Origin: Burkholderiales bacterium
Lineage (GTDB): Bacteria > Pseudomonadota > Gammaproteobacteria > Burkholderiales > SHXO01
Direction of reading: 5' to 3'
Length of the DNA stretch: 64,000 nucleotides
Assembly: GCA_020854105.1 (NCBI GenBank)
Contig: JADZGB010000002.1
Coordinates: 65,695-129,694 of the forward strand
Part shown: in pieces, positions 6,766 to 16,905 of the stretch
How positions within the stretch are numbered: position 1 is the first letter of the stretch
Layout: every line of letters begins with the position of its first letter
Notes under the pieces: model-generated
Databases searched by the model: none
Told to the model about the DNA's origin: nothing
Seen by the model: only the letters and a program-made list of their open reading frames with translations
Translations under genes and position numbers: made by a program

Positions 6766-8925
6766 ATGCCCACACCGCTCCCGTTGCTGCGCACGCTGGT
6801 CCTGTCGCTCGCCGCCTCGAGCGCCTCGGCCCAATCCCCGGCACCAGCCACCTATTCCCCCGGCGCGCGAATGTGCGTGCTGCGCGACTTCGGCGCTCAG
6901 ATCGGCGATCCGATGTGGCCGAGCGCGCCTGGCCTGCTCGCCAAGGGGCCGGACGGCAATCTATACGCTACCTCCCCCTCGGGTGGCGATAACGGCGACG
7001 GCACGATATTCAAGGTGTCACCCTCTACCGGCGCGCTCGAAGTGCTGGTCGACTTCGATCGTTCGAACTCCGGAAGAGGCCCGGTCAGCGGGCTCGTCAG
7101 CGATGGTGGCGACTGGTTGTACGGCACCACGTTCAGCGGCGGGCGCTATCCGGTTGGCAAGGGCCAGGAGCGAACCGGCGCCGGCACCCTGTTTCGATTC
7201 TCGCCCACGGCTGGAAAGCTCGACGTCCTGCACACGTTCCGGAACGGATCGCTCACCGGCATCGAGCCCGAGGTGTGCGAGGAAAAGGACAAGCCCTGCA
7301 AGTACTCGCCGCAGCAGCGGCTCAATGCCGCGGGCAGCTATCCGGTCTCGTCCCCGGTGAAGGCACTCGACGGCAGCTTCTACGGGGTCGCGGCGTACTC
7401 GCAGAATCAGAAGTACGGCGTGCTCTACAAGGTGCAGTCGTACAAAGGCGAGAGCGGGATCACGGCGCTATGTACCGGCGGAGACGTGCCGACCGATCCG
7501 GACATCACGGATGCCCAATTGCGCAGCCAGTGCCTGTTCAGTGGTGCCAGGAGCAACTTTCCCATGACCCTCGCGCCGGGTCCGGACGGCAGGCTGTACG
7601 GGGTGACCTGGGGTTACGCGAAGGGCGACTTCGGCACGGTGTATCGCGCCGAGACCTCGGGCAAGCTCACCACACTGCATCGTTTCAGCGGTGCGGACGG
7701 ATCGCGGCCGCACTCGGTCGTCGTCTTGCCCGATGGCGCCACGGGTGTGACCCTCTACGGCACCACGGTGACTGGCGGCACGCTGCCGAATGGCAGACCT
7801 GCGTCGGGCGTCGTCTACTCGCTGTCGTCTGCCGGCAGCTTCAAGGTGTTGCACGCGTTCGAAGGCGCGGCTGGCGGAGCCGAGCCCTTGGCGGGGCTCA
7901 CCGCGCACGCCGACGGCAGCGGCACCATGTACCTGTACGGCGCCACGCGCTATGGAGGCGAGGGACGCGGTCTGTTGTATCGCATCAAGACGACCGGCGC
8001 CTTCGAAGTGTTGCATCGCCATCCGTGGAACTGGAAGGCGACGGGACGAAAACCCATGACCACGTTGGTCGAACACGGCGGCAGTTTCTATGGCACCACC
8101 TACGAAGGCGGTACGCATGGTGGCGGGGTGATCTTTCGCTTGAGCGGCGTGGATCTGCCGCCGGTGAAGGATCTCAGCGCGCCGCCGAAGTTCCATGGCG
8201 GTGTGGTCGCGGCTACCGAGCACGTGTCTATGGAGGGGCAGACCGAGCCGGTCGTGATCGAAGTGCGCACCGGGGTCAAGTTGCCGCCGTTTACCATCAA
8301 GCGGAAGTTGCCGCCGGCGCCGGCGTGCAAGGAGCAGGAAGTGGAGGTTCGGCTCGAAGACGGTCTCACGATCGGTGTCGAGAACTGCCGCAACCCGCAC
8401 GTCCTGCAGTTCATTCATCGCGAGAAGCTCGACGTCGCGGGCAAGTCATTTGGCGGTGGCTATTCAACCGGCGACGAATGCAACCCCAATGTCGACAACA
8501 GCTACGTCTTCACGACCGATCCGGCCGATCCGGTCTGGCACACCGACGCTTCCTCGGGTAAACCCAACGCCTACTATGACCAGGGCAACGGCGTTCCCCG
8601 GGAACGGGGACCGTTCAGGGTGAAGATCTTCGATCAACCGAGCTTCGCGGCGCCGATCTTCGGAAAGGGTGCTCACGAAACGTGGCGTGCCACGTTCAAG
8701 AGCTACGTCGTGTGCAACTGCAAGGTGGTGCGCGAGGTCCGGTGGACGCGCGAAGTGCGATGGGAGGTCGATCTGTCCGGCGGACCCAACGTGTTGCCGG
8801 ATCTCAACGAGGGGCAGCAACTACCGCCCGCGTATGTCAATGTGGAGATCGTGACGCCGTCCGACCCGGACTTCGTGTGGGCCAACGAGCAGCTGAAGAA
8901 GGACGGTTACGCGCCCGTGCCGTAG
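6766..8925 (+). CDS. secreted GloVer-type tandem-repeat protein
   Basis: A 719-residue protein beginning with a signal peptide (RTLVLSLAASSASAQ, cleavage near residue 22). Residues about 40-470 contain repeated blades built on LYGTTxxGG, GTIFKV/GVVYSL and LxxLHxF motifs, the pattern of the GloVer repeat, expected to form a beta-propeller-like extracellular domain. The last 250 residues (from about VVIEVRTGVKL) are a separate Cys-containing region without repeats. No enzyme motifs are visible. The start at 6766 is chosen for the signal peptide, and an upstream ATG in the same frame lies in repeat-like DNA. Likely exported; role unknown. Confidence 0.8.
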   Translation: MPTPLPLLRTLVLSLAASSASAQSPAPATYSPGARMCVLRDFGAQIGDPMWPSAPGLLAKGPDGNLYATSPSGGDNGDGTIFKVSPSTGALEVLVDFDRSNSGRGPVSGLVSDGGDWLYGTTFSGGRYPVGKGQERTGAGTLFRFSPTAGKLDVLHTFRNGSLTGIEPEVCEEKDKPCKYSPQQRLNAAGSYPVSSPVKALDGSFYGVAAYSQNQKYGVLYKVQSYKGESGITALCTGGDVPTDPDITDAQLRSQCLFSGARSNFPMTLAPGPDGRLYGVTWGYAKGDFGTVYRAETSGKLTTLHRFSGADGSRPHSVVVLPDGATGVTLYGTTVTGGTLPNGRPASGVVYSLSSAGSFKVLHAFEGAAGGAEPLAGLTAHADGSGTMYLYGATRYGGEGRGLLYRIKTTGAFEVLHRHPWNWKATGRKPMTTLVEHGGSFYGTTYEGGTHGGGVIFRLSGVDLPPVKDLSAPPKFHGGVVAATEHVSMEGQTEPVVIEVRTGVKLPPFTIKRKLPPAPACKEQEVEVRLEDGLTIGVENCRNPHVLQFIHREKLDVAGKSFGGGYSTGDECNPNVDNSYVFTTDPADPVWHTDASSGKPNAYYDQGNGVPRERGPFRVKIFDQPSFAAPIFGKGAHETWRATFKSYVVCNCKVVREVRWTREVRWEVDLSGGPNVLPDLNEGQQLPPAYVNVEIVTPSDPDFVWANEQLKKDGYAPVP

Positions 8926-8960
8926 CGGACGGGTCGACGGCCGATGGGCTGACGCAGAGG

Positions 8961-9032
8961 CCGTCGCACCGGCGAACGCCGGTGCCCAGCGCAAATAGAT
9001 AAAGGCCCTTCTCTGCTTTAGCGAGGGATCCT
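8961..9032. repeat. paired extragenic palindrome (partial)
   Basis: GTCGCACCGGC-gaac-GCCGGTGCCCAG and the spacer GCGCAAATAGATAAAGGCC, followed by a poor second half (GAGGGATCCTCG), lie between the convergent ends of the GloVer gene and the ATPase-regulator remnant. The placement again suits a bidirectional terminator-like role. Confidence 0.65.
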
Positions 9033-9052
9033 CGCAGTGCCCCGTCCACGGG

Positions 9053-11638
9053 TCACCTGAAGCGCTGTTTCCCGCCCTCGGCGGCCAGGCGCTCGCAGCG
9101 TGCCGCGTCGATCGGATGGCTCGCCGCGCGAAAGCGCGCAGCCGCCGCAGCGAAGTGCGACGCGACATCGTCGCGAGCCGCCCCCGTCGCCGCGGCGATG
9201 TGCGCGCGCACCTCCTCGTGCGCCGCGTGCCACGCCGGCAGTCGCATCACCACATCCGCCAGGTAGGCGCACTGCACCGCGTGCTGCTGCGCCAGCTCGA
9301 CCTCGCCGGCGCGGGCGGCGGCGATCGCTGCCGGCACGGCGAAGGTGATGCGGCAGCCCGGACAAGTCTCCAGCGGTCCGCGCACCGAGGCCGCGGCATC
9401 GATCATCACGTTCAGCGCCGCTTGCGGATCCCGTGCATGCAGCGCGATGCGCGTGCCGTAGATGCGATCGAGCAGGTGGAAGCCGATGTCGGTGCTGCGC
9501 GCCAGGTCGAGCGCCTCGTCCAGGAGTGCGCGCGCCTCCTCGTGCCGTCCCTCGTGCAGGGCGAGTTCGGCCAGACGCTGCAGCGAGAGGGCTTCACCGA
9601 CCGCACCGCCCAGCTGGCGATGCAGCCGCGCACCTTCGCGCAGATGCATGCGCGCCGACACGAGGTCTCCCGACAGCCACTCGGCCTCGCCGCGCAGCGT
9701 GGTGCCGAAGGCGACGCGCGACCGCCGACTTGGCCGTCCCCATCGCGGGATCGGCCACGCCCAGCGCCGCCGCGCTGCTGTAGGCCAGCGCCTCGCACAG
9801 CTTGCCCTCGACGCTGCCGGGCTGCAGCTTGGCAAGCAGTTGCAGCGCACCCTTGGGATCGCCCTGCTTCACCTGCGCCAGTGCGGCCTTTGCCAGCAGG
9901 TCGTGCGCAGCCGGGCCGTCCACTGCCTCGGCGGCCAGCCGGTAGGCCGGCAGGGCCGCAGGTTCCCCCATGGCGTCGAGCGCCTCGGCGCGCAGGCGCA
10001 GTGCCTCGGCATGACCGGGATCGACGGTCAGCAGCGGTTCCAGGTGGCGCAACGCATCGCTGAATGCCGCCAGCCGCATTGCATCGCGCACGGCGGCCAG
10101 GAGCCAGGGCACGGCCTCGCGCGGTCTGCCCCCGGCGCGCCAGTGCGCGGCGACGTCGGCCGGCGATACATGACGTTCGGCCAGCAGCTGAGCGATGCGG
10201 CGATGCATCTGCACCCGGCGGTGCGGGGGCAACTGCTCCGCCAGCGCCTGTCGCACCAGCGCGTGGCGGAAGCGGTAGCGGCTGCCCTCGGGCACCAGCA
10301 CGCACTCCATCAGGGCAGCGTCGAGTGCCTCCATCGGCGGTGTCTGAGCGGCAGCGGCGAGCGCCTCGACCAGCGCCACCTCGATGGCATCGCCGCACAG
10401 GGCCAGCCACTTGAGCAGCATGAGCGCGGGGGCGGGCACGTCGCACAACCGCGCCAGCACGGCCTCGGCGGTGCTCGACGGCAGGCGGTCTTCGCCCGCG
10501 GTGGCGGCACAACGGGCCAGTTCGATCGCGGCGAAGGGATTGCCCTGTGCGGCGTCGAGCACCCGTGCGACCAACGCCTCGTCCAGCACATGCGGGGCCG
10601 CGCGCTGCACGAGGCGCCGGCACTCGTCCTCGTCCAGGGGCGCCATCTCGATCAGCCGTAGCGCGCCGGCCCGTTGCAGCCGCGCGAGCGCGCGATCGAG
10701 TGCGCAGCCGCGCGGCACCGGCCGCATGCACAGCAGCAGTCCGAGCGCGCCGCCGCCGATCGCCAGCTGCATCAGGGCATCGGTATCGGCGTCGTCGGCC
10801 AGATGCGCGTCGTCCACGTGCAGAAGCAATGGCGCCCCGCCTGCCGCGGCACGCAGCAGGCGCCGGCCCGTGCCAGTGGCAGCGCGCGGCCCACGAAGGC
10901 GGGGCTGCCTGGTTGCAGGCCGGCGATGATGCGCTGGTAGAGGCGATCGGTCTCGGCGTCGGGTGCCACGCCGAGCTGGTCCTGCAGGGCATCGCGCAGA
11001 TGCGCATACCAGCGCAGCGCCGCGGCCCGGTTGCCGGCTTCGAGTTCGCGCTGCATCAGCGCGCGGTGCGCGGGCTCGTCGCAAGACTCCAGCTCGGCCA
11101 GCTTCTCCCAATTGCCGGCGGCGCGCAGCAGCGCGAGGTGGCGCGCGCGCAGGCGTTCGCGTGCACCCTCGGTCCACGCTTCGTAGCGCGACCCGGGCAA
11201 CAGGTCGCCTGCATAGGCGGCGGCTGCGCCGGCGCAGGCGGCCGGATCGCGCTGCGCCAGTGCTGCGTCCGCTGCCTGCTCGAAGTCGTCGGCATCGACG
11301 ACGATCGGCCGCGCCGGCCACAGCACCAGTTCGCCGCCCTGCGCCATCACCGCGTCGTGCCGGCCCAGCGCCTGCCGAGCGTGGTGCAGCGCCTTGCGCA
11401 GATTGGCCCCGCCGGCCTGGGTATCGAGCTGCGGCCACAGGGCATCGACCACCTGATCACGCGTGAGGCGGTGGCGCGGCTGCAGCGCGAGCAGCTGCAC
11501 CAGATGGGTGGCGCGCAGGCTCGGCCAGCGCTCGGCGGGCCGCTCGGTGCCGTCCACCCACGCCGAAAAGCGGCCCAGCAGCCGCACGTGCAGCGTGGGT
11601 GGGGCGACGCCGGTGAGGTCGAGAGAAGCGAGTTCCAC
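9053..11638 (-). pseudogene. BTAD-domain ATPase transcriptional regulator, broken
   Basis: The N-terminal part (11638 to about 10870) has a winged-helix and bacterial transcriptional activator (BTAD) domain: HVRLLGRFSAWVDG, LTRDQVVDALWPQ, NLRKALHHARQALG. It ends with FVGRALPLARA. The frame then shifts and resumes at RRLLRAAAGGAPLLLHVDDAHLADD, the Walker B segment of an AAA/STAND ATPase, so the Walker A block (about 120 residues) is missing. A second shift near 9725 separates the C-terminal TPR-like region (RMHLREGARLHRQLGG). Such proteins normally activate transcription. This copy should be inactive. A GTG at 11638 or ATG at 11770 could be the start. Confidence 0.75.
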
Positions 11639-11945
11639 TGGGCCAGCGTGCGACCGAGGCGGGTCGCGGCGCAACCGGTCAGGGCGCCGGGAACGTTCCA
11701 GGAACACGCGGCCGGCATCGTGCTCCTGTCCGGGACGTCCGGCGCCACTGTTCGAAAGAAGACATCCCATGGAAGTTGGTGAATCCGCTCTTGCCGCCGG
11801 GGCCGTGCGCCAGTTCGCGCGCGCGCCGGGGCAACGCGTGGTTGACGCGTATACCGACGCCGCCGCGATCGAGTACGCGTCCTGGCTGCAAGTGATGCGT
11901 CATCCGGACAATCGGGAATCGCCTTCACACACGAGGAGCACAGGC

Positions 11946-12314
11946 ATGAACACCAGCGCGAATTCGCTGTACGACCGACTGGGCCGCCAGGATGGCATCG
12001 CCCGCATCACGCGCACCCTGATCGCAAACCACATGGCCAACCCGCTGGTGAACGCGCGCTACGGCGCATCCGACATGGAGAAGGTCGAGCGACATGTGAT
12101 CGAGTTCTTCTGCGCGGGCGCGGGGGGACCGCAGACCTACACCGGCGAGGACATGGTCGCCGTGCACCGGGGCATGAACATCAGCGAGCAGGAATTCGTC
12201 GCCGTGATAGACGACGCGATGGCGGCGCTGCGCGCACATGACGTCGATCAGGGCACGTGCGACCAGGTGCTGGGTATCCTTTGGTCGCTGAAGGGGCAGG
12301 TGGTGCGGGTGTAA
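11946..12314 (+). CDS. glbN: group I truncated haemoglobin
   Basis: A 122-residue 2-on-2 globin. The N-terminal LYDRLGRQDGI, the central FFCAGAGGPQTYTGEDM with group I-type Gly motifs, the proximal-histidine segment VHRGMNIS and the C-terminal helix identify group I (TrHbN). Such proteins bind O2 and NO and often act in nitric-oxide dioxygenation. The N-terminal start follows GAGGAGCACAGGC, a reasonable ribosome site. It is divergently placed from the broken BTAD regulator and is followed by repeats, so it is probably monocistronic. Confidence 0.9.
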   Translation: MNTSANSLYDRLGRQDGIARITRTLIANHMANPLVNARYGASDMEKVERHVIEFFCAGAGGPQTYTGEDMVAVHRGMNISEQEFVAVIDDAMAALRAHDVDQGTCDQVLGILWSLKGQVVRV

Positions 12315-12394
12315 GCGCTGCGCTTGGAGGAGTCCTCCCTGCGGTCGGAGTGACGCCGTAGTGGAGGATTCCGCTCTGCGCTTCGGCATGGCAT

Positions 12395-12595
12395 CGCACC
12401 GGCGGATGAAAGCCTGCCCCGGAGCGCTTTGATCCGGGGGCCGGTGCCCAGCCGACAACCCCGTCGCCCCGGCGAAGCTTGCCCCGGAGTGCCTTAATCC
12501 GCGGGCTGGTGCCCAGCGATAACGAAAGGGTAGTTCACTTCCTGGATCCTGGCTTTCGCCGGGATGACGACGTGGCGGCTTCCGCAGGGATGACG
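12395..12595. repeat. cluster of paired palindromes, long-loop variants
   Basis: The 381-base gap after glbN carries two long-loop units (GTCGCACCGGCGGATGAAAGCC... and GTCGCCCCGGCGAAGC..., each with CCCCGGAGYGCYTTNATCCG and ending GGTGCCCAGC), then a GGATCCTGGC-tttc-GCCGGGATGACG unit in the opposite orientation. The remainder of the gap (12600-12695) has three short repeats of the type GGAATGACGCCCCT and no gene. Confidence 0.7.
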
Positions 12596-12695
12596 GTCCG
12601 GTGAAGGATTCCTCTCTCCTCTCGGAATGACGCCCCTGCTATTGGAATGACGCCCCTCCTCTCGAAATGAAGCCGTGGCGCGCGTGCGGACGCTA

Positions 12696-14249
12696 CTACT
12701 CCTTCTTCCTCTTCTCCACCTTGAACATCCACGCCAGCGGAACCGCCACCGCGGCCGCGATGGCCGACATCGCGAAGGCGTTCAGATAGCCGCCGATCGC
12801 CGCCTGGCGCTCGATCTCGCCTTTGAGCTTGGTCAGGCTCTTTGCCTCGTCCGAGGCCAGATTCTCGGCCAGCGTCGAATAGCCCAGCGCCATGTCCAGC
12901 GACGAGATCGCTGCCGTCAGTCCGGCGTAGTTCTCGGCGGTCGAGCGCACCAGCACGAGCACGCTCACCGAGATGAACAGGCTGCTGCCGAAGTTGCGCA
13001 GCTGGCTGAACACGGCCGAGCCCTGCACCACGAGCGAGTTGGGCAGCGTGGAGAAGGCGAGCACGGTCATCGGCGTGTAAGCCAGGCCGAAGCCGAAGCC
13101 CTGCACGAAGTTGGTCCAGTAGATGTCGAAGTCCGACACGTTGATGTTGAACAGGGTCATGTGCCAGATCGCCCACACCTGCAGCAGCAGGCCGATGGTC
13201 AGCGCGAGCCGGGCGTTGTAGCGGGTGGCCTGCACCACCACCGCGAAGCTGGTGAAGTTGCCCAGCCCGCGCGCGGACATGAGGTAGCCGATCACCGAGT
13301 CGGGGTACTGCCGCAGATCCTGCAGCAGCGGCGGGAACAGCACGAGCAGGGTGTAGCTCAGTGCGCCCATCGCGAACACCACCAGCAGGCCGATGCAGAA
13401 GTTCCAGTCGCGGAACAGGCCGCGGTCGAGGAAGGGCTGGCGCGCCCAGGCGGTGTTGGCGATGAAGATCAGGCCCGCGCCCACGGCGAGGATCAGCTCG
13501 ACGGTGATCTCGGTCGAGTCGAACCAGTCGAGCCGATGGCCGCGATCCATCATGAGCTGCGCGCTGGCCATGCACAGACCCAGCGCGAGGAAGCCAGTCA
13601 GACCCAGCCGGCCGGCCGTGCCGCGCTCCTGGTCGCCGAGCGCGTAGGCAGCCAGCGCCGTGGTCAGCGCGCAGATCGGCACCATGAACAGGAAGGCCCA
13701 GCGCCAGTTCAGCGATTCCGCCATCACCCCGCCGAGGATCGGGCCGAGGGTCGGACCCATCACCGCGCCCGTGCCCCACAGCATCAGCACCAGCGCGTGC
13801 ATGCGCTTGGGAAAGGTCGCCATCAGCATGCCCTGGCCCATGGGCATCAGCGGTGCCCCGAACAGACCCTGCGCCACGCGTGCGAGCAGCAGCGTCTCGA
13901 GCGAGGTCGCCATGCCGCAGGCGAGCGAGGAGAGAGTAAAGCCGGCCAGCACGGTCACCATGAAGCGGCGCCAGCCCAGACGGGCCGCGAGCCAGCCGGT
14001 GAGTGGCGTGACCACCGCGGCGGCCGCCAGGAACAAGGTGACGATCCACGCGCCTTCCTCCTGAGTGAGCGACAGCGCGCCGCGGATTTGCGGCACCACT
14101 ACGTTGGTCGAGGTGATCGCGATGCCGAAGGCGAGCGTGGAGATCTGCACCAGCAGCAGGATCCACCAGCGCTTCGGGTCGAGGGGAGGCTCGGCGTCGA
14201 CGGGGCCGCTGTCGAGCTCGCGTGGGTCGGCGGCCTGGGCGTTACTCAT
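12696..14249 (-). CDS. DHA2-family MFS drug efflux transporter (EmrB-like)
   Basis: A 517-residue inner-membrane proton antiporter with about 14 predicted transmembrane helices. It carries the MFS motif A-like LTGWLAARLGWRRF after helix 2 and the motif C-type region GTGAVMGPTLGPILGG in helix 5, with helix 1 motif ITSTNVVVPQIRGAL. This group (EmrB/FarB type) normally works with a membrane-fusion protein (EmrA) and an outer-membrane channel, but neither is adjacent here. The C-terminus is a short basic tail (VEKRKKE). It is divergent from the DapA-family gene. Confidence 0.9.
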   Translation of the reverse strand: MSNAQAADPRELDSGPVDAEPPLDPKRWWILLLVQISTLAFGIAITSTNVVVPQIRGALSLTQEEGAWIVTLFLAAAAVVTPLTGWLAARLGWRRFMVTVLAGFTLSSLACGMATSLETLLLARVAQGLFGAPLMPMGQGMLMATFPKRMHALVLMLWGTGAVMGPTLGPILGGVMAESLNWRWAFLFMVPICALTTALAAYALGDQERGTAGRLGLTGFLALGLCMASAQLMMDRGHRLDWFDSTEITVELILAVGAGLIFIANTAWARQPFLDRGLFRDWNFCIGLLVVFAMGALSYTLLVLFPPLLQDLRQYPDSVIGYLMSARGLGNFTSFAVVVQATRYNARLALTIGLLLQVWAIWHMTLFNINVSDFDIYWTNFVQGFGFGLAYTPMTVLAFSTLPNSLVVQGSAVFSQLRNFGSSLFISVSVLVLVRSTAENYAGLTAAISSLDMALGYSTLAENLASDEAKSLTKLKGEIERQAAIGGYLNAFAMSAIAAAVAVPLAWMFKVEKRKKE

Positions 14250-14431
14250 GGCCAGGGCAATCGCCAGGGGTGGGCGGCATACGGGGTTGGGCTAGGTGGC
14301 GGCGCGGTACCGGAATGATGGCCCGTCGCTCTCGTGCTGCAGTGGGAGTGTACTGGATACGGGTCCCGCCGCAAGCCGCAACGCTCGCCTGCTAGACTCA
14401 CTGACCTCCAGCATCCACCGGCAATCCACCC

Positions 14432-15334
14432 ATGCCCCTCGCGTTCAAAGGCGTCTTTCCCGCCCCGCCCACTCCCATCACCGACGACGGCCGCGTGCAC
14501 GAGCAGGCGCTGCGTGCGCTGCTCGACGACAACATCCGCCACGGCTGCGGCGGCTTCTGGATGGCCGGCAGCACGGGCGAGGGACCGATCCTCACCGACC
14601 AGCAGCGCGACACCGTCGCGCGCATTTCGGCGGAGGTGTGCAGGGATCGCGCGCTAGTGATCATGCAGGTCGGCTCGATGAGCCAGGCCGGCGCGGTGGC
14701 CGCCGCGAGGAACGCGCGCGCGGCCGGCTGCGCGGCGGTGTGCTGCCTGCCGCCGCTGTTCTTCCGTGCGAGTCAGCGCTCGATCGTGGACTACTACAAG
14801 GCGGTGGCCGAGGCGGGCGGTGAGTTGCCCTTCTTCGTCTACAACCTGCCGCAGCTCACGCAGATCGAGTTCCAGACACCGCTGATGGAGAAGCTCCAGC
14901 GCGAGATCCCGACGCTGAAGGGCCTCAAGCACTCGGCCTGCGACATCACGCAGATCAAGGTGTTCGCCGACATGGGCCTGACGGTGTTTTCCGGCAATGG
15001 TGCCTATCCGCTGCCGGCGCTCACCATGGGCGCGGTCGGCACCATCGATGCGCCGCTCTCGCTCGCGCCGTGGCATTACTCGAAGCTGCACCAGGCGTAC
15101 GAGGCCGGCGACCTCGCAGGCGCGCAGGCGCTGCAGGCCCAGGTGCGCAAGTACGTCGATCTGGTGTGGATGTTCAATGCTCCGGCGGATGTGAGCAAGG
15201 TCGTGCTCACGGCGCGTCTGGGTATCGACTGCGGGCGTTCGATCCCGCCGGTGAACCGACTCAGCGACGAGGAACGGAACGAGGTGCTGAAGGCCGCCGA
15301 GGCGGCGGGGGTGACGCAGGCGCCGGCGGCGTGA
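14432..15334 (+). CDS. dihydrodipicolinate synthase/N-acetylneuraminate lyase family aldolase
   Basis: A 300-residue class I aldolase of the DapA superfamily. It shows the GxxGE signature region (AGSTGEGPIL), the catalytic tyrosine in FFVYNLP and the Schiff-base lysine in LKGLKHSACDITQ. The family forms a TIM barrel and condenses or cleaves pyruvate with an aldehyde. Because many members are sugar-acid or sialate-type lyases and lysine operon context is absent, the exact substrate is not assigned. The two nearby MFS genes are not obviously linked. Cytoplasmic. Confidence 0.88.
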   Translation: MPLAFKGVFPAPPTPITDDGRVHEQALRALLDDNIRHGCGGFWMAGSTGEGPILTDQQRDTVARISAEVCRDRALVIMQVGSMSQAGAVAAARNARAAGCAAVCCLPPLFFRASQRSIVDYYKAVAEAGGELPFFVYNLPQLTQIEFQTPLMEKLQREIPTLKGLKHSACDITQIKVFADMGLTVFSGNGAYPLPALTMGAVGTIDAPLSLAPWHYSKLHQAYEAGDLAGAQALQAQVRKYVDLVWMFNAPADVSKVVLTARLGIDCGRSIPPVNRLSDEERNEVLKAAEAAGVTQAPAA

Positions 15335-15365
15335 CCATGTCATTGCCGGTGCGACGATGTTTTCG

Positions 15366-15533
15366 TCATCCCGGCGGTCGAGCCTCGCACTGTTGCCGGA
15401 CTGCGCACTTCACGAACTTCTCCACGTCCTCCTTCAGCTGCTGCGCCGGCTCGGGCTTGACGTTCTGGGCGTGGGCCGTCGCGACGAGCAGGGCGAGCAG
15501 CCATGCCATGACTTGGACGTAAGCGGGATACAT
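15366..15533 (-). CDS. small putative secreted peptide
   Basis: A 55-residue frame with a hydrophobic segment ending in an Ala-His-Ala signal-peptidase-like site (WLLALLVATAHAQ) and a mature part of about 30 residues with two cysteines (KFVKCAVRQQC). The start at 15533 is tentative. It follows the truncated RR-signal protein on the same strand and may be a real small periplasmic peptide or a remnant. No family recognised. Confidence 0.35.
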   Translation of the reverse strand: MYPAYVQVMAWLLALLVATAHAQNVKPEPAQQLKEDVEKFVKCAVRQQCEARPPG

Positions 15534-15627
15534 CGGCTTGCTGCGGCAAGGGAACATGGTGTGGCGCTCCAGCCGGTCTGGTGGCCGCTGTCGCGGCGCA
15601 ACGCATGTTCCGACCGCGTCGTAATCG

Positions 15628-15870
15628 CTACCTGAAAATGCTCACCGCATTCCAACGTTCGGGCTGATCGGCAGCGACCGCCTTCAGCTTCGCATCCACA
15701 CCCAGCGCCGAGCCGCTCGGCGTCTCGTCCGCCGGAACGAGCGTGTCGACGTAGGCGCGCAGCGTGGTGTCGGGCGCAACCGTCCGGGATGCGGCATGCG
15801 CGGGAAGCAGGCGGGTGATGAGTGCGGCAAGCGCGGATGCGAGAAGGAAGCGTCGGCGAAGGTGTTTCAT
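15628..15870 (-). pseudogene. truncated Tat-exported protein, gluconate 2-dehydrogenase subunit 3-like
   Basis: An RR-type signal (LRRRFLLASALAALITRLLPAHA) is followed by TLRAYVDTLVPADETPSGSALGVDAKL, which matches the start of the gluconate 2-dehydrogenase subunit 3 family, where proteins continue for a further 100 or more residues. Here the frame ends after 80 residues with an unrelated WNAVSIFR. Subunit 3 proteins accompany GMC-type flavoprotein dehydrogenases, and no such gene is adjacent. It is interpreted as a 3'-deleted remnant. Confidence 0.55.
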
Positions 15871-15996
15871 GCAGTCATACTACCGGGGATGTGTCATGGC
15901 GTGTGCCGGTGCGGCCGCGGTCGCGGCGGTAGAATCCACGCAGCCCTGGTCATCGGACGCTGACCTCGAACAACTCGACACGAATCACGTGACATC

Positions 15997-16842
15997 GTGA
16001 ACCCGACTCTCATTACACGCCTGATGGGCAAGGAGGGCGCATCTGCTGCCCCGACTCCGAACCAACGCTTCGATCTGTTCATCGGCATCGACTACTCGGG
16101 TGCCCGCACGGCCAGTGCGCCGCTCAAGGAGTTGCAGGTCTACGGCGCACGGGCCGGATGGACGCCGGAGAAGTGGACGCGTCCGCAGGTGGCGGCGACG
16201 CGCAGGACCGGCAACTGGTCGCGCGTGGAGGTGGCCCGGCTGCTGCTCGAGCGCGCACAGGCGGGCGAGCGCTTCATCGCCGGCATCGACCACTGCTTCT
16301 CGATGCCGTGGGCGTATTTCGAGCGCTACGGCCTGGGGAGCTGGCCAGCCTTCCTGGATGACTTCGTCACCCACTGGCCGACGCACGAGCACGACGCTTC
16401 GGTCGACGGATTGCGTGCCGCGGGGCTGCGCAGCGGCACGGCGAAGGAGCTGCGGCTGGCGGAGACGTGGACGTCGTCGGCCAAGAGCGTGTTCCAGTTC
16501 GACATGCAGGGATCGGTGGCGAAGAGTTCGCATGCCGGCATTCCGTGGCTGAAGTGGCTGCGCGACCAGGCCGGCGATCGCCTGCACGTGTGGCCATTCG
16601 ACGGCTGGGACCCGGCGCCGGGGAAATCGGTGATCGCGGAAATGTACCCGTCGATGCTCAAGCGGCGATATCCGGCGGCCGAAGGCATGAGCGCCGACCA
16701 GCATGATGCCTTCTCCATTGCCAGTTGGCTGGCCGATATGGCCGGCCGCGGCGCGCTGGTCGATTACTTGCGCATGCCGCCGCTGACCGGGACCGAGCAG
16801 CGCGTGGCCGCGTGCGAAGGGTGGGTGCTGGGGGTCAGATGA
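15997..16842 (+). CDS. hypothetical protein, RNase H-like fold suspected (DUF429-like)
   Basis: A 281-residue soluble protein that opens with FIGIDYSGARTAS, an RNase H-type first strand with acidic residue, followed by FIAGIDHCFSMP, VFQFDMQGSVAKSSHAG and IAEMYPSMLKRRYP, then a C-terminal DQHDAFSIASWLADM helix. This series of acidic residues resembles DUF429-type predicted nucleases (GIDxS, aEvYP, HxxDAxxxA). The GTG start at 15997 is supported by frame only. It lies upstream of the RbgA-type GTPase gene. Biochemical role unproven. Confidence 0.65.
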   Translation: MNPTLITRLMGKEGASAAPTPNQRFDLFIGIDYSGARTASAPLKELQVYGARAGWTPEKWTRPQVAATRRTGNWSRVEVARLLLERAQAGERFIAGIDHCFSMPWAYFERYGLGSWPAFLDDFVTHWPTHEHDASVDGLRAAGLRSGTAKELRLAETWTSSAKSVFQFDMQGSVAKSSHAGIPWLKWLRDQAGDRLHVWPFDGWDPAPGKSVIAEMYPSMLKRRYPAAEGMSADQHDAFSIASWLADMAGRGALVDYLRMPPLTGTEQRVAACEGWVLGVR

Positions 16843-16905
16843 TCGGGGGGAGCGGCACACTCCATCGGCTATGCTTCGCCCTGCACCCGTCATTCCATCC
16901 CTGCA

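Noticed and set aside
12675-14318. 547-codon plus-strand frame over the DHA2 transporter
   Set aside because: It is antisense to a complete MFS permease and its composition (Gln, His, Arg) is a shadow of the membrane-protein codons.
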